From positions 1 through 64,000 of the forward strand of contig CADFJN010000002.1 in NCBI GenBank assembly GCA_902834555.1: a DNA stretch of 64,000 nucleotides, read 5' to 3'. Shown in pieces: positions 59,416 through 64,000 of this stretch. How positions within the stretch are numbered: the first letter of the stretch is position 1; every line of letters starts with the position of its first letter. The position numbers and the translations under genes were made by a program. The notes under the pieces are model-generated. The model saw only the letters and a program-made list of their open reading frames with translations. It was not told where the DNA came from and searched no databases. The stretch is from Atopobiaceae bacterium (GTDB taxonomy: Bacteria; Actinomycetota; Coriobacteriia; Coriobacteriales; Atopobiaceae).

Positions 59416-60966
59416 ATGACCGACAACGCGCCCTCTGCGATCAACGCGGCGCTTTCCAATCCCAAGCAGGACATGGCGGACCTTGACCGACTTGAGCGTC
59501 GGCGCTTCGCCCTTCGCTACGCACTTGACGAGATAGCAACCCTTGGCCCCTCCATCGACCCTCCCAAGGCAACCGAGGAGCGCGCGGAGGCCTCTGCAGT
59601 CCTCGACGAAGAGGCCACACGCATTCTCTGCGCACCCGAGGTTGGTGCCCTGCTCGACCGTTTGGAATCCAACTCTGGCATCATTGGAGAGACGCGCGCC
59701 GCCCAGGTCAAGATCTTGAAGCGCGACCGCAGCTCGCTGGTAGATGTACCCGCAGAAGAGCGAGCGGCCTTCTGCCGCCTTGCCGTCGAGGCAAACGACG
59801 TATGGCGCCGCGCCAAGGCGGCAAATGACTGGGCCAGCTTCGAGCCCTACCTCGACCGCCTTGTGGCTGCCCGCGTGCGCATGGCAAACGCAATGAACCC
59901 CAACGCAGACCCCTACGACGTCTGGCTCGACCAGTACGAGCACGGCACGAGCCGCGCCTTCTACGATCCCTTCTTTGAGCAGGTCAAGAAGTGCGTGGTT
60001 CTATTGCTGGCAGAGTGCATGGCAGCGCCGAGAAAGCCCAGCCACCGCGTGGTGGATGGCACCTTTGACGAGCGCCGCCAGTGGGACCTCGCGCGTGACC
60101 TGGTGCGCCTTGAGGGGGTGGACACCGACGCCCTCTGGCTCGGCCAGACCGAGCACCCCTACACGGGCGGCCCCTCCACGGGTTTTGTGGCCATTGCAAG
60201 CCATGTTTACCAGGATAACGTGCTCTCCAACGTCTTCAGCATGCTCCACGAGGGCGGGCATGCAATGTACGAGCAGAGCGTTGACCCTGCGTACCGCTTC
60301 ACCTCGCTCAAGGGCGGCACCAGCTCGGGCATGCACGAGTCCCAGTCGCGCTTCTTCGAGAACTACGTGGGCAGGAGCGAAGCATTCTCCGAGCCGCTCT
60401 CTCGCCTTCTTGCCAAGCACTTCCCCGGGCAGCTTGGCCGCATGACCCCATACCAGCTCTACATGGCCGAGAACTGCGCGGAGCCGGGCCTCATCCGCTG
60501 CGACGCCGACGAGCTCACCTACCCCCTGCACATCCTTGTGCGCTACGAAATCGAACAGCTGCTCTTCTCGGGCGAGGCCAAGGCCGCAGACGTCCCCGGC
60601 CTCTGGGCCGACCGCTACCGTGCCTACCTAGGCGTTGAGGTGCCCACCGACACCGAGGGCGCACTCCAGGACACACACTGGTCCGACGGCGACTTTGCCT
60701 ACTTCCCCACCTATGCGCTGGGCAGCGCCTTTGGCGCGCAGTTCAAGGCCGCCATGGTGCGCCAGGGCGTGGACTTCGACGGCTACTGCGCCGCAGGCGA
60801 CCTTGCGCCCATCCGCGAGTGGCTTCGCTCCAACATCTGGCACTGGGGTCGCGCCAAGGACTCCTCGCAGCTCATCCGCATGGCGTGTGGCGAGGACTTC
60901 GAGCCGCGCTACTACACGGACTACCTCGTCGAGAAGTTCTCGGCGATCTACAACCTGGCGAGGTAG
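59416..60966 (+). CDS. M32 metallocarboxypeptidase (Taq-type)
   Basis: Zinc carboxypeptidase of about 516 residues, normal length for M32. The active site HEGGHAMYEQ (near 277; HExxH form) and the family motif GMHESQSRFFENYVGRS (near 305) are intact, as is LVRYEIEQLLFSGE (near 375). Cytoplasmic; removes C-terminal residues from peptides. TCTGGAGGCATC fixes the ATG at 59416. Followed after one base by dtd, probably co-transcribed. Confidence 0.93.
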   Translation: MTDNAPSAINAALSNPKQDMADLDRLERRRFALRYALDEIATLGPSIDPPKATEERAEASAVLDEEATRILCAPEVGALLDRLESNSGIIGETRAAQVKILKRDRSSLVDVPAEERAAFCRLAVEANDVWRRAKAANDWASFEPYLDRLVAARVRMANAMNPNADPYDVWLDQYEHGTSRAFYDPFFEQVKKCVVLLLAECMAAPRKPSHRVVDGTFDERRQWDLARDLVRLEGVDTDALWLGQTEHPYTGGPSTGFVAIASHVYQDNVLSNVFSMLHEGGHAMYEQSVDPAYRFTSLKGGTSSGMHESQSRFFENYVGRSEAFSEPLSRLLAKHFPGQLGRMTPYQLYMAENCAEPGLIRCDADELTYPLHILVRYEIEQLLFSGEAKAADVPGLWADRYRAYLGVEVPTDTEGALQDTHWSDGDFAYFPTYALGSAFGAQFKAAMVRQGVDFDGYCAAGDLAPIREWLRSNIWHWGRAKDSSQLIRMACGEDFEPRYYTDYLVEKFSAIYNLAR

Positions 60967-60967
60967 C

Positions 60968-61426
60968 ATGCGCGCGCTAATCCAGCGGGTCGAGCGGGCA
61001 TCGGTCGAGGTCGACGGGCGCGAGGTTGGCTCATGCGGTGCGGGCTACCTCGTGCTTCTCGGCGTCGGGCCCACCGACACCGAGGACACGGCCAGGCGCA
61101 TGTGGGAGAAGGTCCGCAAGCTCCGCATCTGCGCGGACAAGAACGGGCGTACCAACCTCTCACTTGTGGACGTGGGCGGCTCGCTGCTCGTGGTGAGCCA
61201 GTTCACGCTCTACGCGGACGCGCGCCACGGCAACAGGCCTTCGTTCACGGGGGCAGCCCCGGCGGAGCTTGCAAACTACCTCTACGAGCTCTTCTGTGAC
61301 CATGCCGAGAAGGACCTTGGGCCAAGCCGCGTAGGACGCGGCGTGTTTGGCGCCAACATGCGCGTGAGCCTTGTGAACGACGGCCCCTTCACCGTGATGC
61401 TCGATTCTGAAGAGCTTGGACTGTAG
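60968..61426 (+). CDS. dtd: D-aminoacyl-tRNA deacylase
   Basis: Deacylase of 152 residues that recycles D-aminoacyl-tRNA. N-terminus MRALIQRVERASVEVDG, the catalytic-region SQFTLYADARHGNRPSFTGA (near 78-97) and C-terminal GVFGANMRVSLVNDGPFT (near 127-144) with the GP cis-dipeptide-like NDGPFT are all canonical. One base after the M32 stop. Confidence 0.95.
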   Translation: MRALIQRVERASVEVDGREVGSCGAGYLVLLGVGPTDTEDTARRMWEKVRKLRICADKNGRTNLSLVDVGGSLLVVSQFTLYADARHGNRPSFTGAAPAELANYLYELFCDHAEKDLGPSRVGRGVFGANMRVSLVNDGPFTVMLDSEELGL

Positions 61427-61568
61427 AGTCAGTGCTTCAGCACGAAGTACTCCCCTTCTGTGTCCAAAACTCTCGACGTGGTAGAGTTTCAAAGACTGCA
61501 GATAACGGCATCCAGGCTGATGCCTCAAGACTGCAGCCCGGCCCAACGGCTTTGGCGAGAGGATCAGT

Positions 61569-62012
61569 ATGAAGGGCTTCTTTAGCGAGTTCCGCGAGTT
61601 CATCTCACGTGGCAACGTGATGGACATGGCAGTTGGCGTGATTATCGGCGGTGCGTTCACGGCCATCGTGAACTCGCTCGTGGGTGACATCATCCAGCCG
61701 CTTATCTCCGGCCTCACGGGCGGTGGAGAGCAGATTGGTCTCGTGGTGAACGTTGGCGCGGCTCAGCTCAACTTTGGCGCGTTCATCTCTGCGGTCATCA
61801 ACTTTATCATCATTGCGTTCATCATCTTCTGCCTGGTTAAGAGCATGAACAAGCTCGCCGAGGAGGCCAAGAAGATCGCCGGCAAGCAGGAAGAGGAAGA
61901 GGAGGCCGCGGCGCCTGTCTGTCCGCACTGCCTTGAGGAGGTCAAGGCAGGAGCTACTCGCTGCCCGCACTGCGGCGGCGAGATCCCCGGCGGTGCAAAG
62001 CCTGCGGCATAA
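61569..62012 (+). CDS. mscL: Large-conductance mechanosensitive channel with zinc-ribbon tail
   Basis: MscL of 147 residues. The first helix FREFISRGNVMDMAVGVIIGGAFTAIVNSLV (about 8-38) and second helix (about 75-98) match the channel that releases solutes on hypo-osmotic shock. After the usual cytoplasmic helix (LAEEAKKIAGKQEEEEEAA) there is an added zinc ribbon, CPHCLEEVKAGATRCPHCGGEI (two CxxC pairs). MscL normally ends near 130-140 without it, although such tails occur in some Actinobacteria. A strong terminator follows. Confidence 0.93.
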   Translation: MKGFFSEFREFISRGNVMDMAVGVIIGGAFTAIVNSLVGDIIQPLISGLTGGGEQIGLVVNVGAAQLNFGAFISAVINFIIIAFIIFCLVKSMNKLAEEAKKIAGKQEEEEEAAAPVCPHCLEEVKAGATRCPHCGGEIPGGAKPAA

Positions 62013-62037
62013 CGCTCACAGAACAGAGAAGTACAAG

Positions 62038-62072
62038 CGGCGCCCGGAGGCTCACATCTCCGGGCGCCGTCT
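62038..62072 (+). terminator. Terminator after mscL
   Basis: CGGCGCCCGGAG (62039-62050) pairs with CTCCGGGCGCCG (62058-62069) with a seven-base loop; the tail TCTGCT is weak. Confidence 0.75.
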
Positions 62073-62129
62073 GCTATAGGGCCGACTGTTCTGGGTGCCG
62101 CCGCTAAAGGGTCGAGTGTTCTAGGTGCC
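62073..62129. repeat. Direct repeat of a 27-30-base unit
   Basis: Units at 62073-62102 and 62103-62129, both of form GCTAWAGGGYCGASTGTTCT followed by RGGTGCC, plus a partial third GCTATGGGGCTG to about 62141. It lies in the 342-base gap between mscL and manA, with an AT-rich stretch (62141-62190) after it. No gene is seen in the gap. Confidence 0.65.
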
Positions 62130-62191
62130 GCTATGGGGCTGTTTTTCGATACATAACACTGTTTTAGAAAGTTATTTTGTCTATTTTTAGC

Positions 62192-62309
62192 CCGACAGCC
62201 ACCGGGGGGCCGATAGCCACCGGGGGGCGCCGACAGCAACCGGGGACGCCTGCAACAACCAGGGGCGGACGGCCACCAGACCGGGGGGCGCCGACAGCAA
62301 CCGGGAAGC
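62192..62309. repeat. Degenerate tandem repeats CCGACAGCMACCGGGG
   Basis: About five imperfect 18-21-base units (clear copies near 62192, 62210, 62230 and 62291) built on CCGACAGCCACCGGGG. They end about 45 bases before the manA stop. Possibly a slippage-prone spacer; no coding or promoter signal noticed. Confidence 0.6.
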
Positions 62310-62354
62310 AGAAATCCCGCCGGATGGTCAGGAAGACCCGGATCCGCCAGACGT

Positions 62355-63338
62355 CTACGCGCGCTCCGGAAGATGCGAGGTGATGAGCGTCATCTCACCC
62401 GTCAGTCGAACGTCGCCAGAGCCGGATGGTGCCAGGAAATGGCTGCCAGCGCTCACGGCGTGTTCAACACCGACGCCGTCGCAAACGCTGCCAGAACCCT
62501 CAATCACCGAGAGGCACATAAACGGCCACGGTTGAGCAAGCGTCTTCTCGCCAGCAACGCGCACGCGCTCAACATCAAAGTTGGGGCATGCCATAAGCTC
62601 GGTCACACCGTCCTTCTCGGGTGCCGTAACCGTGCCGCTTGTGGGCGGCACCTGGCTGTAGTCAACCACGTCAAGCGACTGCTTCACGTGGAGCGGACGC
62701 TTGGTGCCATCAGGCTGCACGCGGTCGTAGTCGTACACGCGATAGGTGACATCTGAGGACTGCTGGGTCTCCAGAATGAGGGTGCCGCCCATGATGGCGT
62801 GCATGGTGCCCGGCTCAATGCGGAAGAAGTCACCGGGGTGGATGGGCACGTAGTTGAGCATGTCATCCCAGCGGCCACCCTCGATCATGGCCGCAAGCTC
62901 CTCTCGACTCTTGGCGCGCTGGCCCACGATGATGCGCGTGCCGGGCTCGCAGTCGATCACATACCAGCACTCGCGCTTGCCCAGCGAGCCGTTCTCGTGC
63001 TCTGCAGCATAGGCGTCGTCCGGGTGCACCTGTACGGAGAGGTTCTCGCGAGCGTCAAGAATCTTGATGAGCAGCGGGAAGCGGTCGCCCTCGGCGCCGG
63101 CAAAGAGCTCGTGGTGAGCATCCCAGAGCTCGGAGAGGTGCTGGCCGTCAAACTCACCGCCGTCTACCGCGCAATCGCCGTTGGGGTGGGCTGAGATGCC
63201 CCAGCACTCGCCAATGGGACCATCCGGAATCTTGTAGCCAAAGCGCTTCTCGAGCTCGCGCCCGCCCCAGATTTTCCCATGGAAGATGGGCGCAAGAAAG
63301 ATGAGGTCCCGTGCCGTACCAGCCGCTGCGTCTGCCAT
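62355..63338 (-). CDS. manA: Mannose-6-phosphate isomerase (class I)
   Basis: Cupin-type isomerase of about 327 residues interconverting mannose-6-P and fructose-6-P. Family features: FLAPIFHGKIWGGRELEKRFGY near 15-36, zinc ligands in LSVQVHPDDAYA (near 102) and ECWYVID (near 121), and PGTMHAIMGG (near 180). The start at 63338 is preceded by GGGAAGGATGACTCAT; an ATG nine bases earlier sits too close to that site. Confidence 0.92.
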   Translation of the reverse strand: MADAAAGTARDLIFLAPIFHGKIWGGRELEKRFGYKIPDGPIGECWGISAHPNGDCAVDGGEFDGQHLSELWDAHHELFAGAEGDRFPLLIKILDARENLSVQVHPDDAYAAEHENGSLGKRECWYVIDCEPGTRIIVGQRAKSREELAAMIEGGRWDDMLNYVPIHPGDFFRIEPGTMHAIMGGTLILETQQSSDVTYRVYDYDRVQPDGTKRPLHVKQSLDVVDYSQVPPTSGTVTAPEKDGVTELMACPNFDVERVRVAGEKTLAQPWPFMCLSVIEGSGSVCDGVGVEHAVSAGSHFLAPSGSGDVRLTGEMTLITSHLPERA

Positions 63339-63461
63339 ATGAGTCATCCTTCCCAAGGACACAATTGCCGCACCCATCATACGATTCGCGGGCCGCAGAT
63401 TTCTCCGCAGCCCGCAATGTACATGACTGTGATACGCACTTCTTCAGGTTAGCCGATACAA

Positions 63462-64000
63462 TCACACGCCATCGTTGCTGGGGGGTTCGTCCGAAGGCTC
63501 GTCTCCCCCGTGCCGGGCAATGTACTCGGCAGACGAGAGAGCCCTACCAAGTTCGCCCCTACGACGAGCTCGCGCCGCCTCGAAGCGCCGGCGCGATGTC
63601 TGCATGGCCCTGCGCTGTCGCTCCAGGGCCTCGTTTGCGCTCTCCTCACCCGAGACGATGCTACTTAGGGCATGGACAGGATGCGCCGGGGCGGTCACGC
63701 GAACAAGCGAGGTGAGAACGGGCACCACAAGCACCGTCACGGCGCCCGCCGTCACAAGGACCGAGGCATCCTGGCTGGTCATGGCGCCTGCATCCACCAC
63801 AATCTGCGTAATTGCAACAACAAGCGGCAGCGCCATCACGCAGTACGCGGTTGTCACAAAGCGCTCCTGCGGCTCCATCCCACGCGTCTCGGGATTAACG
63901 TGAAGCGAAATTGCAACAGAGACCCCACGCACAGCAACAAGTAGTCCAATGAAGAGGAAGAGCAGGCCAGGATCTGCAACGGCGGCAGAGAGATCAATGC
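63462..64000 (-). CDS. Partial membrane protein, probable cation:proton antiporter C-terminus
   Basis: The frame is open to the right edge, so the 5' end is missing; 178 codons are visible. They encode three hydrophobic segments (ADPGLLFLFIGLLVAVRGVS, FVTTAYCVMALPLVVAITQIVV, SVLVTAGAVTVLVVPVLTSLV) and a charged C-terminal tail rich in Arg. The run ALPLVVAITQIVVDAGAM...VLVTAGAVTVLV resembles the last helices of actinobacterial CPA-type cation:proton antiporters. GTG 63932 is an internal codon, not a true start. Family assignment is tentative. Confidence 0.6.
   Translation of the reverse strand, partial: IDLSAAVADPGLLFLFIGLLVAVRGVSVAISLHVNPETRGMEPQERFVTTAYCVMALPLVVAITQIVVDAGAMTSQDASVLVTAGAVTVLVVPVLTSLVRVTAPAHPVHALSSIVSGEESANEALERQRRAMQTSRRRFEAARARRRGELGRALSSAEYIARHGGDEPSDEPPSNDGV

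Noticed and set aside
1..64000. tRNA, rRNA or riboswitch genes
   Set aside because: I looked for T-loop-like GGTTCRA motifs with cloverleaf potential and for known leader consensus elements in the larger gaps and saw no convincing case; a covariance-model scan would be decisive.

Overview
The window looks like chromosome of a high-GC, saccharolytic Gram-positive anaerobe. The many mannose- and fructose-type PTS systems, the GalNAc-type catabolic locus, the permuted GH3 glycosidases and the general protein flavour suggest a gut or oral Coriobacteriia (Olsenella/Atopobiaceae-like). This is an inference from gene content; no rRNA or other taxonomic marker is present. I saw no tRNA, rRNA, CRISPR array, transposase or phage gene. 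Both edges cut genes: 1-87 (minus, 5' end of an unknown gene) and 63462-64000 (minus, 3' end of a probable cation:proton antiporter).

Layout. 0-3.3 kb: MBL-fold hydrolase divergent from an RpiR-type regulator, then a metal-dependent amidohydrolase; the shared promoter carries three copies of a 17-bp repeat. 3.8-10.5 kb: AEC transporter and an AgrC/LytTR two-component pair, divergent from a Tat-exported, domain-swapped GH3 glycosidase with a small membrane partner. 10.6-25.9 kb: a peptide-utilisation region with a seven-gene Opp/Dpp operon ending in M20 and S10 peptidases, divergent DUF1177-AroM genes, an RpiR regulator, an MFS carrier, a membrane-anchored M20 peptidase and a HAD phosphatase. 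25.9-27.1 kb: PadR plus HAAS/DUF4097 membrane protein with two palindromic operators. 27.5-34.6 kb: a mannose-family PTS operon with epimerase, polyol-phosphate-type dehydrogenase, SIS isomerase and an unknown protein, divergent from a DeoR regulator. 34.8-40.2 kb: HTH regulator, membrane Ser/Thr kinase, SPFH-SHOCT protein, zinc-ribbon protein and a DUF6591-like membrane protein, tied together by an 18-bp palindromic site present three times. 40.6-50.7 kb: an amino-sugar (GalNAc/GlcNAc) locus with NagA, AgaS, GntR, PTS IID-IIC-IIB-YajC-IIA, PfkB kinase, DeoR and class II aldolase. 51.0-57.9 kb: a second domain-swapped GH3, a DeoR regulator and the fructose PTS (FruK, IIA, IIBC). 58.2-64 kb: ROK kinase, M32 carboxypeptidase, Dtd, MscL with a zinc-ribbon tail, ManA and the antiporter fragment.

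How it works together: most operons capture small carbon sources (peptides, hexitol or ketose, amino sugars, fructose, beta-glucosides), and each has its own local regulator. Entry into glycolysis is at fructose-6-P, fructose-1,6-bisP or tagatose-1,6-bisP. The most unusual non-coding content is a dispersed family of long inverted repeats in intergenic gaps (about 3.3, 25.0, 27.3, 34.7, 40.4, 50.75 and 50.88 kb). Their loops share motifs while their stems differ between loci.
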